Part shown: positions 47,451 through 56,983 of the stretch, one piece after another
Numbering within the stretch: the first letter of the stretch is position 1
Layout: every line of letters begins with the position of its first letter
Assembly (NCBI RefSeq): GCF_014284305.1
Contig: NZ_JACOFW010000001.1
Location: 186,001-250,000 of the forward strand
Length of the DNA stretch: 64,000 bases
Source: Affinundibacterium seohonense
GTDB taxonomy: Bacteria; Pseudomonadota; Gammaproteobacteria; Burkholderiales; Burkholderiaceae_D
Direction: 5' to 3'
Made by a program: the position numbers and the translations under genes
Notes under the pieces: generated by a model
The model's input: the letters and a program-made list of their open reading frames with translations, nothing else
Told to the model about the DNA's origin: nothing
Database searches by the model: none

Positions 47451-49613
47451 ATGAAGAATACAATCAAAACATCGACAACATATACCCATAATCTAGGCTC
47501 CAAAAAATGGATGGCGGCGATGATACAGGCCGCATTTATCGGCAGCCTTGGCTTTGCAAGTGTGACAGTGTCAAGCGTCGCGTTTGCCCAAGAGTCCAAG
47601 CAAAATGCGGCTGGCTTGAATTTCGTTAATGCCGATATCGAATCCGTGATTAAGGCGGTTGGTCATTACACTGGTACGACCTTCGTAATTGATCCTAGGG
47701 TTAAAGGACAGTTGACTTTGGTTGCTGAAAAGCCACTGACCAAAGACCAGGCATTTAAATTGCTAACATCAAATCTACGCATGTTAGGTTTTGCGGTTGT
47801 CACCTCAGATGGTTTCTCGAAAGTTGTGCCTGAGGCCGATGCGAAATTGCAAGGTGGCCCAACGCAAGTTAAAAGTATCAAAGGCGATCAGATTATTACG
47901 CAAGTTTTCAGAGTGAACTATGAAGCTGCGAATAATATCGTGACAGCTTTGCGCCCTCTGATCTCCCCAAATAACGTCATTAATGTGAACCCGGGTAATA
48001 ACTCCATCGTGATCACGGACTATGCCGATAATATGCGCCGCATGGCAGAGGTGATTGCTCTATTGGATGTGCCATCGAACCCTGAGCTGGAAATTATCCC
48101 GATCAAACATTCGATCGCAGCTGATGTTGCTACCATGGTGACGCGTTTGACAGAAGGGAATCAGGCTAGTGCTGATGCTGGTCGGGCGATCGTGTTAGCG
48201 GATTCTCGTACCAATTCTGTGTTGATTAAAGCTCCGTCCGTTGCTCGCGCAAATTTGATGAAGAAGCTCGTTGCCGATCTCGATCAACCGACGAAATTGC
48301 CTGGCAATATTCATGTGGTTTATCTAAAGAATGCCGAAGCTGTAAAGTTAGCGGCAACTTTGCGTTCTATTTTAAGTGGCGAGAGTTCATTGCCGTCAAA
48401 CTCTGGTAGTTCAAATAGCAATTCTGGCTTTGGAAATTCTTCTCAAAATAATGCGGGCGGTGGCGCAACGCAAGGCAATAACTCGGCGTTGAATTCATCT
48501 GGATCGACTTTGAGTTTGCCAATTAGTACAAATAATAATAGTCAAGGGCAGAGTGGTGGCGGTGGTGGTTTTATTCAGGCAGATCAAGCCACCAATACAT
48601 TGATCATTACGGCGAGTGATGCCGTGTATCGAAACCTGCGTGGTGTGATTGATCAATTGGATGCGCGACGTGCCCAGGTTTATATCGAAACGATCATTGT
48701 CGAAGTGTCTGCATCCAAAACTGCAGAATTAGGTGTTGAATGGGCAGGCGTTACTGGTGACAGTACAAGCAATTATCGACTCGGTGCGATTAGTTCGAAT
48801 CAAGGGAATTTAATTAATCTTGCTAGTGATGCCGCTTCAAGATCAAAAGTGTTAGGTTCAGGATTTAATATTGGATTGTTTCGACAAATCGGCGGTCAAC
48901 TTGGAATTGGAGCGGTGCTAAAAGCGCTAGAGAATGATAACGGCACCAATTTACTTTCCATGCCTAATCTGGTGACTTTAGACAATGAAGAGGCGACTAT
49001 TGTTGACGGGCAAACGATTGGATTGGTGACGGGACAGTACACTAGTGCGACTACGGGGACAGCTGGAGCAAATCCATTTCAGACCATCGAGCGTAAAGAA
49101 GTTGGTATCAAGTTAAAGGTTAAACCTCAAATTTCAGAAAGTGGGACTGTCAAGCTCTCCATTGCGCAAGAAGTTTCTGGCGTCAGTGACATTGAGATTA
49201 AAGGAAGCCAGGGCCCGACCACGACCGTACGTTCAATTGCAACTAACGTATTGGTCGAAGATGGTCAAATCATTGCTCTGGGAGGTTTGATCAGGGACGA
49301 TACGTCCGGTAAAGAAAATAAAGTCCCATTTCTAGGAGATATCCCTTTCTTAGGTAATTTATTTAAGTATCAAAAGAAAACTCGTGACAAAGTTAATTTG
49401 ATGGTGTTTTTACGACCCACAATTATTCGCAATGCTGATGAGAGCAAGAGTGTTTCCTTAGATCGCTATGATTACTTGCGTACGCAGTACTTACGTAGTT
49501 CTGAAAATGAAGCCGATGCTGCCTTATTGAATTTGGAAAAAGGGAAGTTAATCACTCCTTCGGCACCTGCTGCCGCGGATAAGAGCAAAGTAACTAAAAA
49601 AGAAGGTCAATAA
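47451..49613 (+). CDS. gspD: Type II secretion outer-membrane secretin GspD
   Basis: Forms the 15-fold gated channel in the outer membrane. The 720 residues have a signal peptide (cleavage near VAFAQ, residue 47), N0 domain (LNFVNADIESVIKAVG), N1-N3 domains and the secretin barrel with MPNLVTLDNEEATIVDGQ and VPFLGDIPFLGNLFK. A Ser/Asn/Gly-rich linker of some 60 residues (about 315-375) interrupts N3, longer than in the Klebsiella or Vibrio forms. It may need a pilotin (GspS); none is seen. Confidence 0.96.
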   Translation: MKNTIKTSTTYTHNLGSKKWMAAMIQAAFIGSLGFASVTVSSVAFAQESKQNAAGLNFVNADIESVIKAVGHYTGTTFVIDPRVKGQLTLVAEKPLTKDQAFKLLTSNLRMLGFAVVTSDGFSKVVPEADAKLQGGPTQVKSIKGDQIITQVFRVNYEAANNIVTALRPLISPNNVINVNPGNNSIVITDYADNMRRMAEVIALLDVPSNPELEIIPIKHSIAADVATMVTRLTEGNQASADAGRAIVLADSRTNSVLIKAPSVARANLMKKLVADLDQPTKLPGNIHVVYLKNAEAVKLAATLRSILSGESSLPSNSGSSNSNSGFGNSSQNNAGGGATQGNNSALNSSGSTLSLPISTNNNSQGQSGGGGGFIQADQATNTLIITASDAVYRNLRGVIDQLDARRAQVYIETIIVEVSASKTAELGVEWAGVTGDSTSNYRLGAISSNQGNLINLASDAASRSKVLGSGFNIGLFRQIGGQLGIGAVLKALENDNGTNLLSMPNLVTLDNEEATIVDGQTIGLVTGQYTSATTGTAGANPFQTIERKEVGIKLKVKPQISESGTVKLSIAQEVSGVSDIEIKGSQGPTTTVRSIATNVLVEDGQIIALGGLIRDDTSGKENKVPFLGDIPFLGNLFKYQKKTRDKVNLMVFLRPTIIRNADESKSVSLDRYDYLRTQYLRSSENEADAALLNLEKGKLITPSAPAAADKSKVTKKEGQ

Positions 49614-49618
49614 TTCGT

Positions 49619-51049
49619 ATGTCTGAAAATCGATTATTGCCATTCGCCTTCGCGCGTGATTATTCCATTCTTGCCAACCGACGTGATGATTTAGAAGGCG
49701 CACCTGTCGAGCTAAAAGTTTCAAGTGAAACCAGACAAGCCGCAATCATCGAAGCTGGGCGTCGCTTCGGGCGCGTGCATTTGGATATGTTGCCGCATGC
49801 CGATTTGTTGCTAGAGATCGCACGTGCCTATGCCGGTTCCGGGGGGGATGCTGCCGATGTGGTCGGGGAAGTTGAATCTGATATGGATTTGGCTAAGCTG
49901 ATGCAAGATATGCCAGCGATCGAAGATCTTTTGGAATCCGCTGACGATGCGCCTGTAATTCGTATGATTAACGCTTTGTTGACGCAGGCTTTGCGCGAAG
50001 GCGCTTCGGATATTCACATCGAGCCGTTCGAACAAATTTCTGTGGTTCGTTTCCGTGTTGATGGTGCTTTACGTGACGTGATTCGTCCCAAAAAAGCGAT
50101 TCATGCTTCGCTGGTTTCTCGTATCAAGATCATGGCGCAATTGGATATTGCTGAGAAACGTTTACCGCAAGATGGTCGTATCACTTTGCGTATTGGCGGC
50201 AAGCCAGTAGATGTGCGGGTGTCGACTTTACCAACCGGTCATGGCGAACGTGCGGTATTACGCTTGTTAGATAAAGAAGCTGGTAAGTTAGACTTAACGC
50301 ATCTTGGGATGAGTTCCGAAGTCTTGACACAATTTGATCAACTAATCGCGCAGCCGCATGGCATTGTGCTTGTAACTGGGCCTACAGGGTCTGGTAAAAC
50401 CACGACTTTATATGCTGCCTTGTCGCGCGTGAATGCAGGCACTACCAATATTTTGACGGTAGAAGACCCAATAGAATATGAACTCGCAGGGATAGGGCAA
50501 ACTCAGGTTAACGCCAAGATCGATATGAGTTTTGCGAAAGCCTTACGAGCTATTTTGCGTCAAGATCCTGATGTCATTATGATTGGTGAGATTCGTGATT
50601 TAGAGACCGCGCAAATTGCAGTTCAAGCGTCACTGACAGGTCACTTAGTCTTGGCAACACTGCACACCAATGATGCCGCCGCGGCTGTGACACGTCTGCT
50701 CGATATGGGTATCGAACCTTTCTTGTTGTCGTCTTCCTTATTAGGCGTGGTGGCGCAGCGCTTGGTTCGAAAATTATGTAGCCACTGTAAAGTGCAAGAC
50801 TCAGGGGTGTGGAAATCAGTAGGTTGTGAACACTGTGGACATACCGGATATCAAGGTCGCGTCGGCGTTTATGAATTGCTGTTAACCACCGAAGCGATTT
50901 CTGCGCAGATTCATCATCAGGCTTCCGAAGCTGAAATTCGTATCGCAGCGCAAGGTGATGGGATGAAATCTATGCGTGAAGACGGACAGCGTTGGTTGGA
51001 TGCTGGTGTGACGACTCGTGAAGAGTTGTTGCGTGTGACCAAAGAATAA
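49619..51049 (+). CDS. gspE: Type II secretion ATPase GspE
   Basis: Cytoplasmic hexameric ATPase that drives pseudopilus assembly through GspL and GspF. The 476 residues have a compact N-terminal domain, then DIHIEPFEQISVVRFRVDG, Walker A GPTGSGKTTT, Asp box TVEDPIEYEL, Walker B MIGEIRD, His box TLHTND, and a zinc site CSHC...CEHC. It is shorter at the N-terminus than the ATPase at 18.1 kb. gspF follows by 20 bp. Confidence 0.96.
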   Translation: MSENRLLPFAFARDYSILANRRDDLEGAPVELKVSSETRQAAIIEAGRRFGRVHLDMLPHADLLLEIARAYAGSGGDAADVVGEVESDMDLAKLMQDMPAIEDLLESADDAPVIRMINALLTQALREGASDIHIEPFEQISVVRFRVDGALRDVIRPKKAIHASLVSRIKIMAQLDIAEKRLPQDGRITLRIGGKPVDVRVSTLPTGHGERAVLRLLDKEAGKLDLTHLGMSSEVLTQFDQLIAQPHGIVLVTGPTGSGKTTTLYAALSRVNAGTTNILTVEDPIEYELAGIGQTQVNAKIDMSFAKALRAILRQDPDVIMIGEIRDLETAQIAVQASLTGHLVLATLHTNDAAAAVTRLLDMGIEPFLLSSSLLGVVAQRLVRKLCSHCKVQDSGVWKSVGCEHCGHTGYQGRVGVYELLLTTEAISAQIHHQASEAEIRIAAQGDGMKSMREDGQRWLDAGVTTREELLRVTKE

Positions 51050-51069
51050 TTCGAAAAGAGAGTTTCACA

Positions 51070-52287
51070 GTGCCTGCATTTCGTTATGAAGCGGTTGATC
51101 CCAAAGGAATAAACAAAAAAGGTGTTCTGACTGCCGACAGTGCACGTGCTGCGCGTTCAGATTTACGTGCGCAGAACCTAGTGCCTGTCTTGGTTGAGCA
51201 AATTGCCAATCAGACGGGGGATAGAAAACGCGGTAAGTCTATCTTTGGAGAACATTTATCGACCGTGGAATTGGCGTTGTTCACCCGCCAATTATCTAGT
51301 TTGTTAGAGGCTGGTTTACCGCTTGAGCAGGCATTCTCGGCTTTGTTGGAACAGGCGGAACGCGTGTATATCCGTGATTTGATCGCCTCGGTTCGCTCAG
51401 AGATTTTGGCGGGTTCGGCTTTGTCTGATGCACTGAAACAGCATCAAAATGACTTCACCGATATCTATTGTGCTTTGGTTGCCTCCGGTGAGCAGATTGG
51501 GCAACTGTCGAAAGTGCTGTCGCGCTTGGCGGATTTTATTGAACGACGTAATGCCCTGACGCAAAAGGTGAAATTGGCCTTTACCTATCCTGCAATCGTC
51601 ACTGTCGTCGCATTTGCTATTGTGATTTTTCTGTTGACCTACGTCGTACCACAAATTGTTTCTGTATTTGCTAATACCAAGCAGAAATTACCAATCTTAA
51701 CGGTGGTCATGCTCGCAGTTTCTGATTTTGTAAGAGCTTACGGGTGGCTGGTTGCGATTGTCGTGGTCGGCATCGTCTTTGCGTGTCGTCACGCTTTAAA
51801 AAATCCACAAATAAAGATGCGTTGGCATACTTGGTTATTGGATGCTCCCATGTATGGCAAGTTCGAACGAAGTCTAAATACGGCGCGCTTTTCTAGTACC
51901 TTATCGATCACGACAGGGTCAGGAGTGCCGATTTTGACGGCTTTACAAACCAGTCGCGAAACGCTTTCCAATGTGGCGATGCGTGCGCAGGTCGAAGATG
52001 CAACTAATAGCGTACGCGAAGGTGTTAGTCTAGCCCGTGCACTGTCGGCGCATAAACATTTCCCACCGATGCTGATTCATATGATACGTGCGGGTGAAGT
52101 GACAGGTGAATTACCAGCGATGTTGGAGCGTGCTTCTTCTGCACAGGAGCAAGATTTGGAACGTCGAGCTTTGACGATCGCGGGTCTGTTAGAGCCACTA
52201 TTGATTTTGGCGATGGGCGTGGTCGTGCTATTGATCGTTTTGGCGGTATTGATGCCAATTATCGAAATTAATCAGTTAGTGCGATAA
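51070..52287 (+). CDS. gspF: Type II secretion platform protein GspF
   Basis: Polytopic inner-membrane protein at the centre of the assembly platform. The 405 residues have two homologous cytoplasmic helical domains with LALFTRQLSSLLEAGLPLEQA and ARFSSTLSITTGSGVPILTAL, and three transmembrane helices (about 170-195, 220-240 and 375-398). The start is GTG with AGAGAG upstream. Confidence 0.96.
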   Translation: MPAFRYEAVDPKGINKKGVLTADSARAARSDLRAQNLVPVLVEQIANQTGDRKRGKSIFGEHLSTVELALFTRQLSSLLEAGLPLEQAFSALLEQAERVYIRDLIASVRSEILAGSALSDALKQHQNDFTDIYCALVASGEQIGQLSKVLSRLADFIERRNALTQKVKLAFTYPAIVTVVAFAIVIFLLTYVVPQIVSVFANTKQKLPILTVVMLAVSDFVRAYGWLVAIVVVGIVFACRHALKNPQIKMRWHTWLLDAPMYGKFERSLNTARFSSTLSITTGSGVPILTALQTSRETLSNVAMRAQVEDATNSVREGVSLARALSAHKHFPPMLIHMIRAGEVTGELPAMLERASSAQEQDLERRALTIAGLLEPLLILAMGVVVLLIVLAVLMPIIEINQLVR

Positions 52288-52345
52288 GCATCACCGTGTC
52301 GATCATCAACATATAGATAACAACAATTAGCTCAATGAGAACAAC

Positions 52346-52786
52346 ATGAAGCGTTTGCCCTTAATCATCAATGTCATCCTATTTGCACTTCTCTGCGCGT
52401 TGCTTACGTATTGGGGTTCGCAAATTTTTAAGCCTAAAGTTCGCCCACTTCAAGCGCCTGTCACTGTGAATAGTTATGAACCCAGTGTTGGTCAATGGGG
52501 CAATTTATTTGGACAATCCGCAGTAGCAGAGGCTGCGCCTAGCAACTACCAATTAAAAGGCGTCATCGTGGCAACTCAAGCACGGGACAGTGTGGCAATT
52601 ATTTTGGTCGACGGCAAACCAAATTTTACGCTAGGTATCGGGAAAGAATTAATTCCTGGCGTAAAGTTACAGGAGGTGCACGCCGATCATGTGATTGTCA
52701 GTGAATCAGGCGTTCCACGACGCATAGATTTACCGGTTGTTACGCCAAACGCCGGTATTGTGCCAGCGCCAAGCGCAATCAATTGA
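52346..52786 (+). CDS. gspC: Type II secretion protein GspC, short form without PDZ
   Basis: Bitopic protein that links the inner platform to the secretin. The 146 residues have one transmembrane helix (about 5-25) and a periplasmic homology-region domain (NYQLKGVIVATQARDSVAIILVDGKPNFTLGIGKEL). The protein ends in a Pro/Ala tail with neither the PDZ nor the coiled-coil domain of larger GspC proteins. Its position at the end of the operon, not before gspD, is also seen in some betaproteobacteria. Confidence 0.85.
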   Translation: MKRLPLIINVILFALLCALLTYWGSQIFKPKVRPLQAPVTVNSYEPSVGQWGNLFGQSAVAEAAPSNYQLKGVIVATQARDSVAIILVDGKPNFTLGIGKELIPGVKLQEVHADHVIVSESGVPRRIDLPVVTPNAGIVPAPSAIN

Positions 52787-52881
52787 GTGCATCCAGTGAC
52801 AAGAGCGATAAGTTCCTTCATCTTTAGCTCAGGCATATTTCATAGCCATTCACCAGTTCACCATTAGCACTCGATTTGCCC

Positions 52882-53655
52882 ATGAACTCATTAGACTATT
52901 TTTTGCCGGATTTAGCGTTGGCACATCCTTCTTGGCGCGCAGTTTTACGACAGGCGCTTGAGGCAATTCATGTCACTTACCCAAACTACTTTTCTGAATT
53001 AACGCACGCTCAGTTTTTGCCAACACAACATCGACTGTTTGCTGCGTTTTCTATTCCATTGGCTGAAGTGAAGTTTGTCTTGGTCGGAGAGGGACCATAT
53101 CCGCGAGATTTGAGTGCTACAGGGTATTGTTTCATGGATGGTGCTGTGAATGAAATCTGGTCAAATGAAAAAAATGCTGGTCTCAGTAAAGCTGTGAATC
53201 GCGCAACCTCCCTACGTAATTTTATTAAAATGCTGTTACTTGCAGATGGCAGATTAAGCAATGAGGATACTGGTATAGGTGCCTTAGCGCCAATTGCGCA
53301 ACAATTTCGAGCTTCGCCTGAGCATTTTGTGCAAACAATGTCGCAGCTCCAGGAAAACTTTTTGCGACAGGGCTTTTTAATGCTAAATGCCTCCTTAGTA
53401 TTTCGTAATCATGTTGCTCCTTCCATTGATGCCAAAGTGTGGCAAGTATTTTTAGAAGTGATATTGAAGGCTTTATCTTCGCAAAAAAACAAACCTGCTT
53501 TAATTTTGTGGGGGAAAATTGCAGATCGACTCGCGACTGTCCCCAATGTTTCTGATTTTGAGATAATTGCATCGGAACATCCCTATAACTTGAGCTTTAT
53601 TCAGAATGCAGAAATGCATCAACTCTTTGCAGCACTTAAGTTGCTGTATCGATAA
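52882..53655 (+). CDS. Uracil-DNA-glycosylase-fold protein with altered catalytic motif
   Basis: A 257-residue protein that follows the family 1 uracil-DNA glycosylase plan: motif A (VGEGPYP, residues 68-74), FIKMLL, a LMLNASLVFR segment at the place of the LLNTVLTVR strand, LILWGKIAD and motif B HPYNLS (residues 233-238). The canonical motif A is GQDPYH; here the catalytic aspartate is glycine, and histidine is proline. The HPSP motif keeps only its HP. It may be inactive, have another specificity, or bind DNA. ATG at 52882 is used; a TTG at 52876 also fits. It lies 95 bp after gspC and has no clear functional link to it. Confidence 0.78.
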   Translation: MNSLDYFLPDLALAHPSWRAVLRQALEAIHVTYPNYFSELTHAQFLPTQHRLFAAFSIPLAEVKFVLVGEGPYPRDLSATGYCFMDGAVNEIWSNEKNAGLSKAVNRATSLRNFIKMLLLADGRLSNEDTGIGALAPIAQQFRASPEHFVQTMSQLQENFLRQGFLMLNASLVFRNHVAPSIDAKVWQVFLEVILKALSSQKNKPALILWGKIADRLATVPNVSDFEIIASEHPYNLSFIQNAEMHQLFAALKLLYR

Positions 53656-53955
53656 AATGTTAATCGCAAGGTCTTAAAGATAACGATACGCTTTTGCTGT
53701 TCTTCTTGAATCAAACGCGCTGTCTTGTTTTTTCACACCCGTTAAATCCTGCATTTTTGTATATTTGCTGCAAATCAATGAAATTCATTCGGCGTGAGCA
53801 TGTCAAGCTACTTCGGCTGCTGTAAAATGAAATTAAATTTCCACGGGTTAATTTTGTAGATGTGAAGTGATAGTCATATCAAGGAATTTATGGTTGAAGC
53901 GTCAGTGCTTGGAAATTGATGTAAATCTCAATCTGATTGTTGGAACTGGTCACTT
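53656..53955. other. Intergenic region before the HD-GYP gene
   Basis: 300 bp with no recognisable gene. A possible promoter is TGTCAA (53801-53806), 16 bp, TAAAAT (53823-53828), far upstream of the start. No strong hairpin or repeat is seen. Confidence 0.4.
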
Positions 53956-55209
53956 ATGTTGAAAAAAATCAAGTTTGCTCAAATACGTCAAGGCATGCAC
54001 GTGCATGAGCTTTGTGCGTCTTGGATGAGTTCACCATTTTGGCAAAAATCGTTTTTGATTGATAGTCAAGTGACAATCGATAAAATCAAAAACGCAGGTA
54101 TTCGAGAGGCGTGGATTGATACTGCAAAAGGTTGTGACGTCTTGCAAGATGCCCCCGAACCTGTGTATGTGCAGGACATAAAACCAGAGGTCGCTGTGCC
54201 AGAGGTCGCACCAGTCGAAGAACGTCGGCCGTACTCTGAAATTGAATCAGTCTCGATGGATGCCGAAATGGGACGTGCCGCTAAAATTGTCGGCAAATCC
54301 AAGGGCGCAGTTTTTTCGATGTTCAGTGAAGCACGAATGGGGAAAGCCATTGAGGCGGATCAGGCGATGCCCTTGGTTGAAGAGATTGCCAACTCGGTGA
54401 TGCGAAATCCAGGCGCTTTGATTGGTTTGGCACGTCTAAAAACAGCCGACGATTATACCTATATGCATTCGGTTGCTGTGTGCGCCTTGATGATTGCACT
54501 CTCGCGCCAGCTTGGCTTAAGTGATGATGAAACTCGTGAGGCCGGATTGGCAGGTCTTTTGCACGACATTGGTAAGATGGCCGTGCCTTCAGAAATATTA
54601 AATAAACCAGGTCGCCTTACAGATGAAGAGTTTGTCTCTGTAAAAGAACACCCCAGTGCTGGGCATGCGATGCTGCTCGAATCAAAAGGCGTGGGCCAAA
54701 TCGCCTTAGATGTTTGTCTGCATCATCACGAAAAAATGGATGGCAGCGGTTATCCAAAGGGACTAAAAGGAGAAGAAATTAGTTTGTATGCGAAGATGGG
54801 GGCAGTGTGCGACGTGTATGACGCGATTACCTCGAATCGCCCATATAAATCAGGCTGGTGCCCAGCAGAGTCTTTGAAGAAGATGTCGGAATGGAGTCGC
54901 GGCCATTTTGATGAAGTCGTATTTCAGGCTTTTGTTCGTAGCATAGGAATTTATCCTGTTGGGACTTTAGTAAAACTGCAGTCCGGTAGGCTGGGTGTGG
55001 TCGTTGAGCAGCAAATTGGCCGTTCACTATTGTTGCCGAAAGTACGGGCTTTTTTCTCTACCAAGTCGCTAGCCTATATCTCCCCCGTTCTGCTGGATCT
55101 GGCTGGTCCTGGATTCCAAGATAAAATTGTATCCCGTGAAGATGCAAGTACTTGGGGCTTGAAAGATATTGACCGTTACTGGCTAGGCGAAAATGTCGGG
55201 CCTACTTAA
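53956..55209 (+). CDS. HD-GYP domain c-di-GMP phosphodiesterase
   Basis: Degrades cyclic di-GMP. The 417 residues begin with a DUF3391 domain (FAQIRQGMHVHELCASWM...REAWIDTAKG, about 5-65). A linker rich in Val/Pro/Glu follows, and the HD-GYP domain spans about residues 145-330: LLHDIGKMAVP carries the HD metal pair and DGSGYPKGLKGEEI the GYP motif. A C-terminal extension (GTLVKLQSGRLGVVVEQ) is common in this class. It has no transmembrane helix. Together with the GGDEF protein at 15-18 kb it shows c-di-GMP signalling. Confidence 0.93.
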   Translation: MLKKIKFAQIRQGMHVHELCASWMSSPFWQKSFLIDSQVTIDKIKNAGIREAWIDTAKGCDVLQDAPEPVYVQDIKPEVAVPEVAPVEERRPYSEIESVSMDAEMGRAAKIVGKSKGAVFSMFSEARMGKAIEADQAMPLVEEIANSVMRNPGALIGLARLKTADDYTYMHSVAVCALMIALSRQLGLSDDETREAGLAGLLHDIGKMAVPSEILNKPGRLTDEEFVSVKEHPSAGHAMLLESKGVGQIALDVCLHHHEKMDGSGYPKGLKGEEISLYAKMGAVCDVYDAITSNRPYKSGWCPAESLKKMSEWSRGHFDEVVFQAFVRSIGIYPVGTLVKLQSGRLGVVVEQQIGRSLLLPKVRAFFSTKSLAYISPVLLDLAGPGFQDKIVSREDASTWGLKDIDRYWLGENVGPT

Positions 55210-55356
55210 TCTCTGATCACTGAATTTGAATAAAATTTTTTGGTTTGGGTCAAGTACTTCGTTCGACATTGTGAACAAAATGGTGACAAAACCAACGCTT
55301 GAAATAAATCACTGAAGAGGAGATTTTCAAGTTTCGCATCAGTGTAAAATGCGGTC

Positions 55357-56094
55357 ATGAAAATATTGATTAGCAATGATGATGGCTACTTAGCGCCAGG
55401 GATTCTAGCCTTGGCCAATGCTTTGCGGCTACATGCAGATATTACTGTCGTCGCTCCCGATAGCAATCGTTCCGGCACCTCAAATGCTTTAACACTGGAT
55501 AGACCATTAAGCCTGTCTCGTGCTGATAATGGCTTCTACTTCGTGAATGGGACACCTTCTGATTGTGTGCATATTGCTCTCACAGCTTTGATGACTGAAC
55601 CCCCTGACCTTGTGGTCTCCGGCATCAATCAAGGACAAAATATGGGGGATGACACGCTGTACTCCGGTACCGTTGCTGCAGCGACGGAAGCGTTTCTATT
55701 CGGTATCCCAGCGATCGCCTTTTCACAAGTTAACAAAGGCTGGGGCGCACTCAATGATGCCGCGCAAATCGCAGTTGAAATGGTTCTGCGCGGGTTTCCT
55801 TCAATGCCGAAACCGTATCTACTAAATGTGAATATTCCCAATATGGCGTATCAGGATATTCTTGGAATTCGTGTGGCCCGTCTAGGAAAACGTCATATGT
55901 CTGAGCCTGTGATTCAGTCGCTCGATCCAAGTGGACGTAAGATATATTGGATTGGTCCTCCAGGTGCGGCAAAAGACGCCAGTGAAGGTACCGATTTTGA
56001 CATGGCAGCAAAAGGATACGTTGCCGTCACGCCTTTGCAAATTGATTTGACTGACTTAAAACAAATGTCGGCTTTAGCGGTGGACTTGGCATGA
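55357..56094 (+). CDS. surE: 5'/3'-nucleotidase SurE
   Basis: Survival protein E, a metal-dependent phosphatase acting on nucleoside monophosphates and short polyphosphate. The 245 residues begin [16 protein letters not shown] with the metal-binding Asp pair, and have [13 protein letters not shown] and [23 protein letters not shown]. The -10-like TAAAAT ends 6 bp before the ATG and no Shine-Dalgarno is seen, which suggests a leaderless mRNA. It overlaps pcm by 4 bp (ATGA), as in the conserved surE-pcm-nlpD-rpoS cluster. Confidence 0.96.
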   Translation: MKILISNDDGYLAPGILALANALRLHADITVVAPDSNRSGTSNALTLDRPLSLSRADNGFYFVNGTPSDCVHIALTALMTEPPDLVVSGINQGQNMGDDTLYSGTVAAATEAFLFGIPAIAFSQVNKGWGALNDAAQIAVEMVLRGFPSMPKPYLLNVNIPNMAYQDILGIRVARLGKRHMSEPVIQSLDPSGRKIYWIGPPGAAKDASEGTDFDMAAKGYVAVTPLQIDLTDLKQMSALAVDLA

Positions 56095-56930
56095 CGACAA
56101 AAGAGAAACGGTTTCCATTGAGTTTATCTTCCGTTGTTAATCAACGTAGTGGAACAAGTCTTCAAGCTTCTGCAAAGTTACAAACTGCCGTGCAAAATGC
56201 CTCGACCAATCCACGACATCCGTTTCCCAACCACCCATTGCCACCCCCCGTCAAAACGAATAACCCTGCATTATCGACACCAGATCGAGGCGTTGGCATG
56301 GTGTCTGAAAAAATTCGTCAGGCAATGGTTGCACGTGTAGCGCAACAAGGTGTAAAAGATACCTTGGCGTTGGCAGCTTTAGAGGCCATTCCACGTCACC
56401 TGTTTGTGGAGTCGGGATTAGCAAGCCAAGCCTATGTCGATGCATCACTACCTATCGGACACCATCAAACAATATCGCAACCGTATATTGTTGCCCGAAT
56501 GATAGAAATTTTGCGTAATGGAAGACCCTTAAATAAGGTGTTGGAAATTGGTACAGGCTGTGGTTATCAAGCAGCTGTTTTATCCTTGGTGGCGAAAGAC
56601 GTGTATTCGATAGAGCGAATTAAAGCCTTGCACGAACTTGCTAAAAGCAACTTACGGCCGATGCGTATTGCGAATATCCGGCTGCATTATGGTGATGGCA
56701 TGTTAGGTTTGCCACAAAGTGGTCCATTTGACGGTATCATACTAGCGGCGGCGGGTATGGAAGTTCCCCACGCTTTGTTAGAACAATTAACGATAGGCGG
56801 TAGATTGATTGCACCGGTAGGCGCGCGCCAGCAAGTTTTGCAATTAATTGAACGACTTGGTCAACAGGAATGGCGTAGTACTGTTTTGGAACAATGCCAC
56901 TTCGTTCCCTTGCATCAAGGTGTTATTTAA
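56091..56930 (+). CDS. pcm: Protein-L-isoaspartate O-methyltransferase
   Basis: Repairs isoaspartyl residues in aged proteins using S-adenosylmethionine. The 279 residues consist of an N-terminal low-complexity, Pro/Ser/Thr/Asn-rich extension of about 65 residues, then the enzyme starting [15 protein letters not shown], with [12 protein letters not shown], the SAM loop [13 protein letters not shown] and [11 protein letters not shown]. The E. coli protein has 208 residues and lacks the extension. Starts further inside (GMVSEK) exist, but the overlap with surE favours the long form. Confidence 0.95.
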   Translation: MTTKEKRFPLSLSSVVNQRSGTSLQASAKLQTAVQNASTNPRHPFPNHPLPPPVKTNNPALSTPDRGVGMVSEKIRQAMVARVAQQGVKDTLALAALEAIPRHLFVESGLASQAYVDASLPIGHHQTISQPYIVARMIEILRNGRPLNKVLEIGTGCGYQAAVLSLVAKDVYSIERIKALHELAKSNLRPMRIANIRLHYGDGMLGLPQSGPFDGIILAAAGMEVPHALLEQLTIGGRLIAPVGARQQVLQLIERLGQQEWRSTVLEQCHFVPLHQGVI

Positions 56931-56983
56931 CGAAGTCGCTGAGACTGCAATTATTCTTGCAAATTTTAATCAGAAATTAAGAC

